DNA from: a virus
Length of the DNA stretch: 64,000 nucleotides
IMG/VR virus record: IMGVR_UViG_3300043539_001475
Location: 37,211 to 101,210 of that record
Reading direction: 5' to 3' (one strand)
Shown: one piece after another, positions 51,440 to 59,574 of the stretch
How positions within the stretch are numbered: position 1 is the stretch's first letter
Layout: each line of letters starts with the position of its first letter
The notes under the pieces: generated by a model
What the model was told of the DNA's origin: nothing
What the model saw: only the letters and a program-made list of their open reading frames with translations
Database searches by the model: none
Position numbers and translations under genes: made by a program

Positions 51440-51739
51440 CTATTCGTAAGGTAGGTCGTCAAATTCATTCATATTGTTTATAAAGATTGCATCTCCACAA
51501 ACATAATCGCTCGGATATATGGATTCCGATTTGTGAGCCATTTCAGTGGCAATAGAGTTCATAGAAAGATTTTTGTTCTTGCCTTCTTCGTCTATCAATA
51601 GCATCTCACCATCTTCTAAGTAAATAACCTCTACTGGACTACTGTATCCCTCGTTGCAAATTAGGTTCCTTGCGCCAATAAAAGACGTAAATTCTACTTG
51701 TCTTTTTTCGCCTTCTGTTGTAATAATTGTTGCTCTCAT
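51440..51739 (-). CDS. DUF3846-like protein
   Basis: 99 aa. EVIYLEDGEMLLIDEEGKNKNLSMNSIATEMA...DYVCGDAIFIN follows the DUF3846 pattern (YL..G..LIDEeG....N..AT......GD.lf), common in phages and plasmids, often near anti-restriction genes. A strong promoter lies at 51763. Confidence 0.65.
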   Translation of the reverse strand: MRATIITTEGEKRQVEFTSFIGARNLICNEGYSSPVEVIYLEDGEMLLIDEEGKNKNLSMNSIATEMAHKSESIYPSDYVCGDAIFINNMNEFDDLPYE

Positions 51740-51762
51740 AGTTAATTTAAAATTTATACGAA

Positions 51763-51791
51763 CAAATGTAAGTAAAAAGTTTTCGGTACAA
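51763..51791 (-). promoter_or_regulatory. Bacteroidota promoter, minus strand
   Basis: On the minus strand: TTG (51791-51789), 18-nt spacer, TACATTTG (51770-51763). Both boxes and spacing match the flavobacterial consensus. Lies 24 bases upstream of the DUF3846 gene. Confidence 0.7.
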
Positions 51792-51811
51792 TAAAAAAAG
51801 TATGTTTTTTT

Positions 51812-52132
51812 TTAATCTTTTTTGTCTACTAGAAACCAATTCGGAAGTTTCTTTTTTCTAATCTTGTATTGAGTACCTCTTAATAATTCGTTTTCCTTTT
51901 GAATCATCTTTCTTTCTCTGGTTATGCTTTCGAAACAAGGAAGTTTATTGAATCCTAAATCTGTAAGCAGTTGTAAGGCACTCATTTCGTTTATTTTTTC
52001 TTTACCTATAAAATTAAAGCAGTAAGTGGCTATAAGACGATTGTCGTTATCTCTTAATAGAGGATTAGTCTCTAATAAAAAAGTTACCCTGTCTTTTATC
52101 GATTTAAAATCACTGAATTGTTTTGGCTTCAT
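51812..52132 (-). CDS. Phage hypothetical protein
   Basis: 106 aa. LLETNPLLRDNDNRLIATYCF...MSALQLLTDLGFNKLPCFESITRERKMIQKENELLRG is a recurrent Bacteroidota phage motif (lower-case function unknown; possibly a DNA-binding homologue). Two bases from the next gene. Confidence 0.6.
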   Translation of the reverse strand: MKPKQFSDFKSIKDRVTFLLETNPLLRDNDNRLIATYCFNFIGKEKINEMSALQLLTDLGFNKLPCFESITRERKMIQKENELLRGTQYKIRKKKLPNWFLVDKKD

Positions 52133-52134
52133 CT

Positions 52135-52578
52135 TTAAATAATTTTTACGATTTTAGGATATTTTTCTTCAAATTGTTCATAGGCAACAAAGGCTGATAC
52201 AAATTGGTCAAATGCAAACTGTAACTTTGGGTTATCCCAATCATCTGAAACATATTCAGAAAAACTCTTTGTTAGGTTAATTGGAATTGCGTTATTGACA
52301 GAACATCTCTTTAGTTGCTTATCAGTACAGCCGAGAACCATAGCGTTTGTTATATTGGTCATAAATAAGCGCATATATTTTTCATCGTTTAATCGTTTGT
52401 CGTCTATAGAATCCTTTATTTTGATAATTAAAGTTCCTAATAGCACCTGCTTGAAGTTTCTATCGTTCAAAATGTCCATTGATTCCATTGCAAATTCACT
52501 AGAGCCGTCAATTTTTGAACCGTTTATTAAAAACTCTTCCATTAGCTTTTCTGCGTCATCTTTTGAAATACCTACCAT
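52135..52578 (-). CDS. Hypothetical protein
   Basis: 147 aa, helical and acidic: DDAEKLMEEFLINGSKIDGSSEFAMESMD, two Cys (LGCTDKQLKRCSVNN). Its start overlaps the stop of the next upstream gene by a few bases. Unrecognised. Confidence 0.6.
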   Translation of the reverse strand: MVGISKDDAEKLMEEFLINGSKIDGSSEFAMESMDILNDRNFKQVLLGTLIIKIKDSIDDKRLNDEKYMRLFMTNITNAMVLGCTDKQLKRCSVNNAIPINLTKSFSEYVSDDWDNPKLQFAFDQFVSAFVAYEQFEEKYPKIVKII

Positions 52579-52874
52579 ATTTTTTTTACTTTATAAATGA
52601 ATGGAGTTGTAGTTGAAAAATCTGTTATGTTGATTATTGCGCCAAAAATTTCACGCATCTTTTCCCTATCATTAGCAACTGGAGTACCCTTGAAATACCA
52701 AAAATATTGACCACCTATAATGGCTCCAAACTTGTAGAAATTACCGCTTGGTATTTTATTGTATTTCTTTGAATCATTCAGTATATTAATTACTATACCG
52801 TCCTCTTTAAAGGTAAATAAATTGTATTTTTTTTTGTTTTCTAATTCTGAAAAAGGGGTTGTTGTTAAGTTCAT
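52572..52874 (-). CDS. Hypothetical protein, first gene of an early operon
   Basis: 100 aa, beta-rich: LENKKKYNLFTFKEDGIVINILND...FYKFGAIIGGQYFWYFKGTPVAND. The gene begins 20 bases after a consensus promoter, so it probably heads the operon to its left. Function unknown. Confidence 0.6.
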   Translation of the reverse strand: MNLTTTPFSELENKKKYNLFTFKEDGIVINILNDSKKYNKIPSGNFYKFGAIIGGQYFWYFKGTPVANDREKMREIFGAIINITDFSTTTPFIYKVKKIW

Positions 52875-52893
52875 CTTGATTTTTTTATTTGAA

Positions 52894-52921
52894 CAAATAT
52901 AGTAAAAAAATATTAAAACAA
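52894..52921 (-). promoter_or_regulatory. Bacteroidota promoter, minus strand
   Basis: TTG (52921-52919), 17-nt spacer, TATATTTG (52901-52894) on the minus strand: a full consensus match. Located in the 89-base gap upstream of the gene at 52874. Confidence 0.75.
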
Positions 52922-52963
52922 AATAAAAGTATTATATAAAATATAATAATTTATATTGAATAA

Positions 52964-53707
52964 CTATTCTTTAATCGTGAAGCTATCCATACTACTGTAA
53001 ACCAACTGTTTAAATAGCATCTCTCTTTCTTCAAAATAGTCGTGTACTATTTTTCTATTGGCTTCTGTATCTCGGTAGTATATGCAATCTGTTTTATAGC
53101 AGTCAAATTCATCGCCTAACATAATCGATATTTCGTGCATCATGTAGTAGCAGGAATACCTAATATCGTGATATATAGATTGAAGCTGTGGGTCATTTTT
53201 TCTTGTAACAACCGTTTCGTAATATTCCCCTTGAACAAACCTTTGAAAAGATTTTTCGCTACCCAAAACAGATAGTGAAGCAAGCCTAATAGCCTTTGCT
53301 TTTTCATCTAATGCTCTATCGTATGTTTTCTTGGATATATAGCCTTTAACATAAGCAATTCTCCAAAAAGCATGGTCTAAATCAGTTCCAGTCAATATTC
53401 CTTTTTCGTGGTCGTATTCGAAATTCCAAACGGTAACTTTCTTTTTTGGGGAAACATCGATAATTGGATTTTTATTTAGGTATTTTTTAGCATCAGTTTG
53501 CACCAAATTAAATAGGTACATAAACTTGCTTGGAAAATTTTTGTTTTCTGTTTGGTATAGGGTATGCTTTCCGTCAAAAACTAATTCATTGCACTCGCTA
53601 CCAATTCTAATTAGAAAATCGCTCTTGCAATTTTTAAGCATTTTTAACTTTCGGTCAATCCGTACCCTTTTGTATTGTCGGGGAAAATCTTTTAAATTTA
53701 GTTCCAT
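52964..53707 (-). CDS. B-family DNA polymerase palm-like protein (tentative)
   Basis: 247 aa. Three segments recall family-B polymerase palm motifs in order: TDLDHAFWRIA (108-118, compare DxxSLYP), KAIRLASLSVLG (138-149, compare KxxxNSLYG) and CYKTDCIYYRD (203-213, compare YGDTDS). No exonuclease domain and the first catalytic Asp context is altered. It may be an inactive or specialised replication protein. I hold the similarity loosely. Confidence 0.4.
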   Translation of the reverse strand: MELNLKDFPRQYKRVRIDRKLKMLKNCKSDFLIRIGSECNELVFDGKHTLYQTENKNFPSKFMYLFNLVQTDAKKYLNKNPIIDVSPKKKVTVWNFEYDHEKGILTGTDLDHAFWRIAYVKGYISKKTYDRALDEKAKAIRLASLSVLGSEKSFQRFVQGEYYETVVTRKNDPQLQSIYHDIRYSCYYMMHEISIMLGDEFDCYKTDCIYYRDTEANRKIVHDYFEEREMLFKQLVYSSMDSFTIKE

Positions 53708-53718
53708 AGCAGTTGTTG

Positions 53719-54651
53719 TTAAATTTTACCACCTTTTTCAAATTTGTTTAATATTTGTTGTTGTCTTTCTTGGTATTGTTTTTTGGTAATTAAGCCATCT
53801 TTAAAGTCTTCTCTTAAAATTTCAAGAGTTCGGTTGAGAGCTTTATATCTTTCAGCATCTAATTCAGTTTTGCCTAATGGTTGTTCAGCCCCCTTTTTAG
53901 GTTCCACTTGCTTTGGTCTTTCCATACCTACAACCTTCTTCTTCCTGCTCATAGCTTGCTTTGATGCTTCATCAAGCTTTCTAGCTTCATCTATTTTTGC
54001 TTGTAACTCAGGCGACAAGTCTTTTTCCTTTACATCCATGTCAACCTCTACGCTTCCCAAGTCGGCACTTGAACCTAACCTTGTTATAAGAATATAAGCA
54101 TTACACGGGTTGTTTATCTCGGATATTTCATTAGAAATTATAATCCTTTTAAAGATTATGGAATCATCTCCAGAAGGTAAATTTAGCTTGCGCATATCAG
54201 AAATAAGTTTCTTAATATCAGATTCGGCTAATTGATATTTTTTAATCAGCCCCGTTGAAATTAAACCATCTACTTCTACTGCTATTTTAAGATTACCGTC
54301 AAATCCAATCTCACCATTACCTCCAAATATTCTATCGTGTAGATAGTAAAATCCAACATCGTCTGTTTGGTCATTGGTTACTTGATTTATGTTGAAGCAT
54401 ACTTCAGCTTTTTTAGATGTTGTAACAGTAGAGATAGGCATTGCTTTACTCTCAATTATAGCTATAACATCTTTATCTACATCGGTAACTTTAATTTTTC
54501 TAAAAGCTTTTCCCTTGTACTTTTTAAACAGATTAGCGGAAGTCCACTTCTGACATTCATTCCACGTCCATCCAAGTTTACGCTTTTTAGATAACTTATA
54601 AACACGTTTGGCTATTAAGTTAAATATCTTTAGGGAAAAGTTTTTCTTCAT
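53719..54651 (-). CDS. Hypothetical protein with SHOCT-like C-terminus
   Basis: 310 aa. Basic N-terminus, central alpha/beta region (about 60-215), a charged linker, and LEILREDFKDGLITKKQYQERQQQIL at the C-terminus, the SHOCT pattern (LK.L.d.GlIteeEy...K..lL) often used as an oligomerisation tail. Role unknown. Confidence 0.6.
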   Translation of the reverse strand: MKKNFSLKIFNLIAKRVYKLSKKRKLGWTWNECQKWTSANLFKKYKGKAFRKIKVTDVDKDVIAIIESKAMPISTVTTSKKAEVCFNINQVTNDQTDDVGFYYLHDRIFGGNGEIGFDGNLKIAVEVDGLISTGLIKKYQLAESDIKKLISDMRKLNLPSGDDSIIFKRIIISNEISEINNPCNAYILITRLGSSADLGSVEVDMDVKEKDLSPELQAKIDEARKLDEASKQAMSRKKKVVGMERPKQVEPKKGAEQPLGKTELDAERYKALNRTLEILREDFKDGLITKKQYQERQQQILNKFEKGGKI

Positions 54652-54663
54652 TTTAGATTTCTC

Positions 54664-54951
54664 TTAAATAGTTTTAGGTGCTTTTTTGTATTTCTTTATT
54701 GAGGATAAGGAAACATTGAAGTGCTTAACTGCTTCTGATATAGAGTGGTCTTTGCAAAATTCAAAAATTTGAGATTTTAATTCGATTGATAGTGGGTAAA
54801 GTTTCTTTCCAATATCTACCAACTCGTTTTTTTTGCAAATGTAGTTTATACTACCCCTTGAGCAATTTAGTCTTCTTTGTATTTCTCTATAAGACAATCC
54901 CTCGTGTCTCATCTGCAATACTTTCGGTTTTAAGTTTCTACTGCTAGCCAT
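54664..54951 (-). CDS. HTH DNA-binding protein (two HTH units)
   Basis: 95 aa. First HTH: VLQMRHEGLSYREIQRRLNCSRGSINYICKK (about 12-42), resolvase/transposase-type. Second HTH-like: IFEFCKDHSISEAVKHFNVSLSSIKKYKK (about 62-90). A small transcription regulator or DNA-binding adaptor, first in its transcript. Confidence 0.7.
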   Translation of the reverse strand: MASSRNLKPKVLQMRHEGLSYREIQRRLNCSRGSINYICKKNELVDIGKKLYPLSIELKSQIFEFCKDHSISEAVKHFNVSLSSIKKYKKAPKTI

Positions 54952-54974
54952 AATTAGTGTTTAAGTTATTGGTA

Positions 54975-54982
54975 CAAATATA
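54975..54982 (-). promoter_or_regulatory. -7 promoter element (TATATTTG), minus strand
   Basis: Perfect TAnnTTTG box 24 bases upstream of the HTH gene. The nearest TTG is only 12 nt away, too close for the usual spacing. Confidence 0.5.
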
Positions 54983-55069
54983 AATAATAAAAGTCAAAAA
55001 AAAGTGCGACTAGGCACTTGATTTTGTGTTGTGATTTTTTAATAGTAATATAATTAATTACTAAATTTC

Positions 55070-55366
55070 CTAAGACCTAAATGAAGTTGGCATCGGATTA
55101 TCTTTTAGCCAACCACTAAAGCTTGGAACATTAGCAGTAGCTTGTTGAGCTAACATTTCCTTAAAAAAATTACTAGGTTCTGTAGCAGGCGTTATGGTAG
55201 GTTTGGTAATGTTTTTATTGGCTGTATCTTCTTCATTGCCCAATACTACACTTGTATTTCCAATGACAATTGGTTTTTTGAAGAAAGAGTAAACGAAAAA
55301 TCCAACTGCTCCTATTGCAATTGCTCCTCCCAAATACATTGCTATTTTTTTATTTTCTGGTGTCAT
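55070..55366 (-). CDS. N-anchored membrane protein, minus strand
   Basis: 98 aa. MTPENKKIAMYLGGAIAIGAVGFFVYSFFKK span, Thr-rich linker (NITKPTITPATEP), short C-terminus. The composition is that of the late N-anchored proteins, but it lies in the early region. The 118-base gap to its left holds the -7 box at 54975. Confidence 0.6.
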   Translation of the reverse strand: MTPENKKIAMYLGGAIAIGAVGFFVYSFFKKPIVIGNTSVVLGNEEDTANKNITKPTITPATEPSNFFKEMLAQQATANVPSFSGWLKDNPMPTSFRS

Positions 55367-55499
55367 AACGATTTATCTTAAATTAAGACGTAAAAATAAA
55401 AGATTAATATGATAAAATCTAAATAATTTATCGAAATAAAAGAAATCAAACCTAAAATAAAAGTATAAAGATTGTTTTTCGTGATAAATATTAATCTTT

Positions 55500-55760
55500 T
55501 TACCGTTTAAATTCGGTTATTGAAATTCCATCTAAACTATTAAAAAAGTCGTTCACATCGGTTTTGGTTTCTTCGGGATTAAGAACTCTTTTTGGTAAGC
55601 AAACCGAAGCTACTTTAATACCGTTATTTTTTTGCTGTTTTACAAAAATTTGCTCCTTTGTCTGCGCAAGAGGTAAAATTTCTTCAAAAGTTGGGTGAGT
55701 GTAATCTTTAGGGTTTGGTATAAAACCTAATTCGTAAGCTTTTGTTATTTCGTTTTCCAT
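55500..55760 (-). CDS. Hypothetical protein
   Basis: 86 aa, soluble: AYELGFIPNPKDYTHPTFEEIL... The 133-base gap to its left (55367-55499) is AT-rich with an AAAGATT/AATCTTT inverted repeat around 55468-55499. Confidence 0.55.
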   Translation of the reverse strand: MENEITKAYELGFIPNPKDYTHPTFEEILPLAQTKEQIFVKQQKNNGIKVASVCLPKRVLNPEETKTDVNDFFNSLDGISITEFKR

Positions 55761-55763
55761 AAT

Positions 55764-55973
55764 TTATTTTGATTTAATAATTATTTCGTCATCATCGTCA
55801 TATTCATAACAATCGGTGCAATAGTGTTTATCTTGTATTTCTTCCCAACCACTTTCATCAGCCAAATCGTTTAAAGCGCATACTTCACTCCAAGCAGAAT
55901 ATTCAGTACCTTCATTAACATCTTTACCACAACAATCACAAACCATTGTGTACATTTTTACTTCTTTTATCAT
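55764..55973 (-). CDS. Small zinc-binding protein
   Basis: 69 aa. MVCDCCGKDVNEG and HYCTDCYEYDDDDE give two CxxC pairs: a zinc-ribbon-like fold with acidic tail. Role unknown. Three bases from the next gene. Confidence 0.6.
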   Translation of the reverse strand: MIKEVKMYTMVCDCCGKDVNEGTEYSAWSEVCALNDLADESGWEEIQDKHYCTDCYEYDDDDEIIIKSK

Positions 55974-55976
55974 AGC

Positions 55977-56219
55977 TTACTTGTTTTTAAATTTTTCAAA
56001 CCACTCTATCAAATACTGTTTTTGACTTAACTCTCCTTTGTAATTGTAATTCCAATCAAAGCAAAAATCATTTATAATTTTAAATAATTCATCCTCTGTA
56101 TAGCCTTGTTGTTGCTTTTCAATTTCTCTAGCTTTTTTGACTATTTCTATCTGATTTAAAGTCGGGTTTCTTAATTCAAATAATTGGTCAATTATCCATC
56201 CTACTGCTGACTGTTTCAT
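55977..56219 (-). CDS. Phage hypothetical protein
   Basis: 80 aa. SAVGWIIDQLFELRNPTLNQIEIVKKAREIEKQQ is a widespread motif of small Bacteroidota phage proteins (W..EQL......L....I..AK.ME..Q). Function unknown. Confidence 0.6.
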   Translation of the reverse strand: MKQSAVGWIIDQLFELRNPTLNQIEIVKKAREIEKQQQGYTEDELFKIINDFCFDWNYNYKGELSQKQYLIEWFEKFKNK

Positions 56220-56225
56220 AATTGT

Positions 56226-56609
56226 TTAATTAAAAAATTCTATTGAATCCGTGTAGGTTTCGTTTGTAAATAATCTAAGTACAGTTGCGAATAATTGTAA
56301 TCCTACGGACTTGCCAGTATCCTTAACTATACACTTAACAAGTTGATATGAAGAACCACCCGTGGTCTTTCCCGTTTCTATTTTACCTGAACTGTAAAGT
56401 AACATCTTGCTATCGGGCAAGTATATCCCAATATCGTTAGTACCGTTTTCATTATACACTACTGTTACATTCGAATACTGAAGCTCTCCAACAACATCGT
56501 TAGTTGTTATTATAAACTTCGTATATTTTTCAGTAAAAACTCCCTTTTCTTCTTGGGCTGACATTGATAAGCTCAATGACAATAAAGCTCCTAATAGTAA
56601 TTTTTTCAT
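56226..56609 (-). CDS. Secreted hypothetical protein
   Basis: 127 aa. Clear signal peptide MKKLLLGALLSLSLSMSAQ (cleavage near residue 19), then a mainly beta periplasmic domain. Like a host-derived Bacteroidota small exported protein; perhaps superinfection exclusion. No family identified. Confidence 0.65.
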   Translation of the reverse strand: MKKLLLGALLSLSLSMSAQEEKGVFTEKYTKFIITTNDVVGELQYSNVTVVYNENGTNDIGIYLPDSKMLLYSSGKIETGKTTGGSSYQLVKCIVKDTGKSVGLQLFATVLRLFTNETYTDSIEFFN

Positions 56610-56624
56610 GGTTTTTTTAAGTTT

Positions 56625-57236
56625 TTAAAATAACGTTAGTGGTTTTGTTTTTGGTTTAGCATTTTTTAATCTTCCGTTTATTATTGGAATGTAATCATCT
56701 TCACGCTCTATTAATATATAATCTCTGTTGGTGTTTTTACAAGCAACTCCAGTACTACCGCTACCCGCAAATGGGTCAAGAATAACAGCCCCTTCTCTAC
56801 TAACTAGCTTTACTAAATATTCCATAAGAGCAATCGGCTTTACTGTTGGATGGTTGTTTTTATTTGGATTTCTATTTTCTGGATTTCTGCCATTATTCAA
56901 TAATCCTTCTTCGCTATGAAAACCACCATAATTAACTCTTTCTTTATCTAGCAAACCATCACAACCCGCATTACGTTCTGACTTGCTCGCTTTGGCACAA
57001 TAAAAAAATCGACTTGCATTTCCTTCGCTTGAATCGTGAATTTGCTTTGTACTTCCTGAAGGTGCGCCTAAACTATTACCGTTATTTTGATATTTATAGG
57101 CTTTTTTCATTGCACCACTTTTCGTATTGGGAAACATCGATACTACTTCTTCTGAACCGTAATTAGGAAGTTTATTAAATAATCCTTGTAAATCAATCGG
57201 CATTTTATTATATAATGTTTGTTCAATTGTTATCAT
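56625..57236 (-). CDS. DNA methyltransferase, C-terminal half
   Basis: 203 aa from the ATG at 57236; an in-frame TTG at 57254 would add six residues. SRFFYCAKASKSER (75-88), HPTVKP (129-134) and AdoMet motif I DPFAGSGSTG (154-163): the second half of a beta-class N4/N6 methyltransferase. The N-terminal half, with DPPY, is encoded just upstream in another frame. Confidence 0.75.
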   Translation of the reverse strand: MITIEQTLYNKMPIDLQGLFNKLPNYGSEEVVSMFPNTKSGAMKKAYKYQNNGNSLGAPSGSTKQIHDSSEGNASRFFYCAKASKSERNAGCDGLLDKERVNYGGFHSEEGLLNNGRNPENRNPNKNNHPTVKPIALMEYLVKLVSREGAVILDPFAGSGSTGVACKNTNRDYILIEREDDYIPIINGRLKNAKPKTKPLTLF

Positions 57237-57271
57237 TGTATTTTCTATTTTCAAGTTTATAATGGCATTTT

Positions 57272-58150
57272 CTAGGTGTTCTCATTTAGCCATTTATATA
57301 ATTTATATATCTGTTCTTTAGTTAAATTATCTTTGCAGGTGTATTCATTTTCGGGATAAGATAAAATTAAATTTGCAGGGAAACGACCTATAGGATTTGA
57401 TGGGGTTGCCTTGTCTTCTGCAAATGCTGAATATATCTTATCAGGACTATCAGAATAGTTAGTTGTTGGATTTTTAGATGCTTTATTATCCATAATTTCC
57501 TTATCTTCTTGAGAGCTTTCAACTCGACTACCATCAATATCAATTCCTCCAGTTCCCCATTTCAAGACATTTAAAGCAACTGTTTTTTCGGATAAAGGCT
57601 TTCTTGCCATAGTTATTGGCTCTAATGCTGGTTTTAAAGCTGTACCCCAACCTTCCCATTCAGAGTTTCCTTTGGTTAATTTTTCTACTCCATATCCAAA
57701 TTGTTTTTCATTATTTCTATTTGCTTCATCTGCTAAATAACCACTACCATTTAGTTTCGCTTTCTGAACATCGCCACGTTTTATTTCCCCAACAACTTCC
57801 CTTTCATTTCCTTGCAAGGCATCAACAGCTTTTCCAATATTCAAACTTTTAGGGAAGCCCGAACCGTAAACCCAAGCTATCATATCCCTAATTTCAAATC
57901 CCGCATCTTCTATTCTTACAGCCATACGATGTTGCGTTCTAGTTCCTGCAAAAGCTAATAAGTAACCTCCATGCTTTAAAACTCTCAAACACTCTTTCCA
58001 TATCTCTTCACTAGGAACGTCATAATCCCATTTCTTACCCATAAATGATAGTCCATAAGGAGGGTCTGTTACAATTGCATCTACTGAATTATCTTCGAGC
58101 TTTTTAAGCTCTTCTAAACAATCCCCGTGCATGATTTTTTCTAACTTCAT
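57272..58150 (-). CDS. DNA methyltransferase, N-terminal half
   Basis: 292 aa. MHGDCLEELKKLEDNSVDAIVTDPPYGL with motif IV DPPY (29-32), then the ..KHGGYLLAFAGTRTQHRMAVRIEDAGFEIRDMIAWVYGSGFPKS segment and GRFPANLIL near residue 255. It ends before motif I, which is in the next gene. The two frames overlap by about 12 nt at the junction, so either a frameshift broke one gene or the enzyme works as a split pair. Confidence 0.75.
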   Translation of the reverse strand: MKLEKIMHGDCLEELKKLEDNSVDAIVTDPPYGLSFMGKKWDYDVPSEEIWKECLRVLKHGGYLLAFAGTRTQHRMAVRIEDAGFEIRDMIAWVYGSGFPKSLNIGKAVDALQGNEREVVGEIKRGDVQKAKLNGSGYLADEANRNNEKQFGYGVEKLTKGNSEWEGWGTALKPALEPITMARKPLSEKTVALNVLKWGTGGIDIDGSRVESSQEDKEIMDNKASKNPTTNYSDSPDKIYSAFAEDKATPSNPIGRFPANLILSYPENEYTCKDNLTKEQIYKLYKWLNENT

Positions 58151-58362
58151 TTTTTATAGTTTTTTAAAAATATTAATTCTCCGTTAATTCCTTTTCTTAT
58201 GATGATGTAGTTGTCTTTGTAGAGCTGATTAAGTATTGGTTTTAGTTGTACAATAGTTATATCTAGGCATTTACTTATATGGTTTAGGCTAGTACCGCTA
58301 CTGTTGTTACTTAAAGATTGTCTATTTAATATTAACTCCTTGGCTTGGTCGTACAGCTCCAT
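58147..58362 (-). CDS. Small winged-helix-like protein
   Basis: 71 aa. GTSLNHISKCLDITIVQLKPILNQLYKDNYIIIRKGINGELIFL resembles a winged-helix DNA-binding domain (helix-turn-helix plus beta wing). The stop overlaps the methyltransferase start by four bases. Confidence 0.55.
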   Translation of the reverse strand: MELYDQAKELILNRQSLSNNSSGTSLNHISKCLDITIVQLKPILNQLYKDNYIIIRKGINGELIFLKNYKK

Positions 58363-58809
58363 TTATTTAAGTAGTTCTTGATTTTGATAAATATTTCCGA
58401 TAACTTCGTATTCATATCCCCAATGTTTTCTAATTTTTTGAATGTTTGACTTATAGGCTAACGCAAACCGACTACATTCACTATCCCATATTATTTCACA
58501 AACATCAGTAACATATTTATGAGAGCTTGGTATTTGCCAATTTCCTTGAGAACGAGTAAAATTCACTATGTCTCCTTCATAAACATCAACCCCATTTTTA
58601 TCTTTTAGTCCTATGAACTGCATAATTTTTAAATCATCCCATTTTTTATCATCTTTATTAAATAAAAAAGACTCAAAAACACCTACCCATTCCCCAAATA
58701 ATACACATTCTCCCGTTAGGCTAAATCCACCTAAATTTTTATACTCATAACGTAATAGCCATTTTTTATTTAAGTCATCCCATGCCCTAAATTTTATTTC
58801 TCTCACCAT
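58363..58809 (-). CDS. YopX-family protein
   Basis: 148 aa. REIKFRAWDDLNKKWL start, IMQFIGLKDKNGVDVYEGDIV in the middle and YEVIGNIYQNQELL at the end are the diagnostic YopX segments. Found widely in Gram-positive and Bacteroidota phages; biochemical role not established. Confidence 0.85.
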   Translation of the reverse strand: MVREIKFRAWDDLNKKWLLRYEYKNLGGFSLTGECVLFGEWVGVFESFLFNKDDKKWDDLKIMQFIGLKDKNGVDVYEGDIVNFTRSQGNWQIPSSHKYVTDVCEIIWDSECSRFALAYKSNIQKIRKHWGYEYEVIGNIYQNQELLK

Positions 58810-58815
58810 TTTATT

Positions 58816-58938
58816 TTAAACGCTTAAATGACTAATTACTATCCACCAAAATATTAAAGCAAACAAAACCTGCGCAATCAAAATCCAACCGTACATTGGA
58901 TAGTCTTTTTCGATTAATTTATACTCTTTCTTGGTCAT
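58816..58938 (-). CDS. Mini membrane protein (40 aa)
   Basis: MTKKEYKLIEKDYPMYG, then one span (WILIAQVLFALIFWWIVIS). ATGA overlap with the stop of the zinc-ribbon gene at 58935. Short but well placed in the operon. Confidence 0.55.
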   Translation of the reverse strand: MTKKEYKLIEKDYPMYGWILIAQVLFALIFWWIVISHLSV

Positions 58939-59138
58939 GGCGTGTTTATATTTCTGTAATCTGTGTATGGGTACATTTTACCGCTAAATGATTCTGCGTA
59001 ATCGCAATCTGTGCATTGATGTGGGTATATTGGAGGGTATGATGCAAGAACACTGCCAACTGGTCTTAGATAACCGTCCTTGCATTTAGGACACTTGTAG
59101 TCAATCCTTACGGTTTTAACTTCTTTAATTTCTTCCAT
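58935..59138 (-). CDS. Zinc-ribbon protein
   Basis: 67 aa. DYKCPKCKDGYLRP and HQCTDCDYAESF give two CxxC knuckles of a zinc ribbon, followed by a Tyr-rich tail. Possibly a transcription or replication accessory. First CDS after the tmRNA gene. Confidence 0.65.
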   Translation of the reverse strand: MEEIKEVKTVRIDYKCPKCKDGYLRPVGSVLASYPPIYPHQCTDCDYAESFSGKMYPYTDYRNINTP

Positions 59139-59162
59139 AGTTTTTTGTTGTTAATTGGTTTG

Positions 59163-59518
59163 TGGAGGCGGGGAGATTCGAACTCCCGTCCAAACAACTT
59201 TGGTTATTACAATTTATACAGCTTTTTTTGATACGATTTTAAAGTTGTAGTATCATTCAACTAGGGTCTACTGTTAAAAGTAAACAAACCACCACCTGAT
59301 TTAATCTAATCAGGAAATCCTTTTAATGTTTAGGCTACTAATTGTAGTTCTTCAACATTAGGGTTAATCAATGAAAAAACTTTGCTCATGTTAGCGTTAA
59401 CTTGGTCAACATCTAACGAAATTACTTTGTTGTCATTTATTAAATTCACCTTAGTTTACAGTTATCTCTCTGGCTGATTGTAATAATTAGTGGTTGTCTG
59501 TCAAATCCAGTCGCCCCC
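59163..59518 (-). ncRNA. ssrA: tmRNA
   Basis: Minus strand. The 5' end GGGGGCGACTGGATTTGACAG and 3' end GACGGGAGTTCGAATCTCCC-CGCCTCC-A form the tRNA-like domain: a 7-bp acceptor stem (one G-U pair) and a T arm with TTCGAAT. CCA is not encoded (ACA). Length about 356 nt. The usual resume GGTGAA occurs, but that frame stops after GEFNK. A long frame one base shifted stays open for 41 codons and ends ELQLVA-stop (59455-59330). It frees stalled ribosomes and tags the nascent peptide for proteolysis. Confidence 0.9.
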
Positions 59519-59527
59519 TTTTTTAAA

Positions 59528-59563
59528 AATACCAAAGCGGATTTTTAAGTCCGCTAAGGTATT
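59528..59563 (-). terminator. Terminator of the DUF932 gene
   Basis: Two-part stem on the minus strand: AATACC...GGTATT outer and GCGGA...TCCGC inner, then TTTTT. It separates DUF932 from the tmRNA gene, which therefore needs its own promoter or processing. Confidence 0.65.
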
Positions 59564-59574
59564 AAATTTAATTC

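Noticed and set aside
57616-57852. Plus-strand 78-aa frame inside the methyltransferase
   Set aside because: Antisense to a conserved enzyme, no leader, no recognisable pattern.
59163-59518. Reading the tmRNA as evidence that the window is host chromosome
   Set aside because: All neighbours are phage-type genes (DUF932, YopX, RecT) and phage-borne tmRNAs are known; no housekeeping gene is present.
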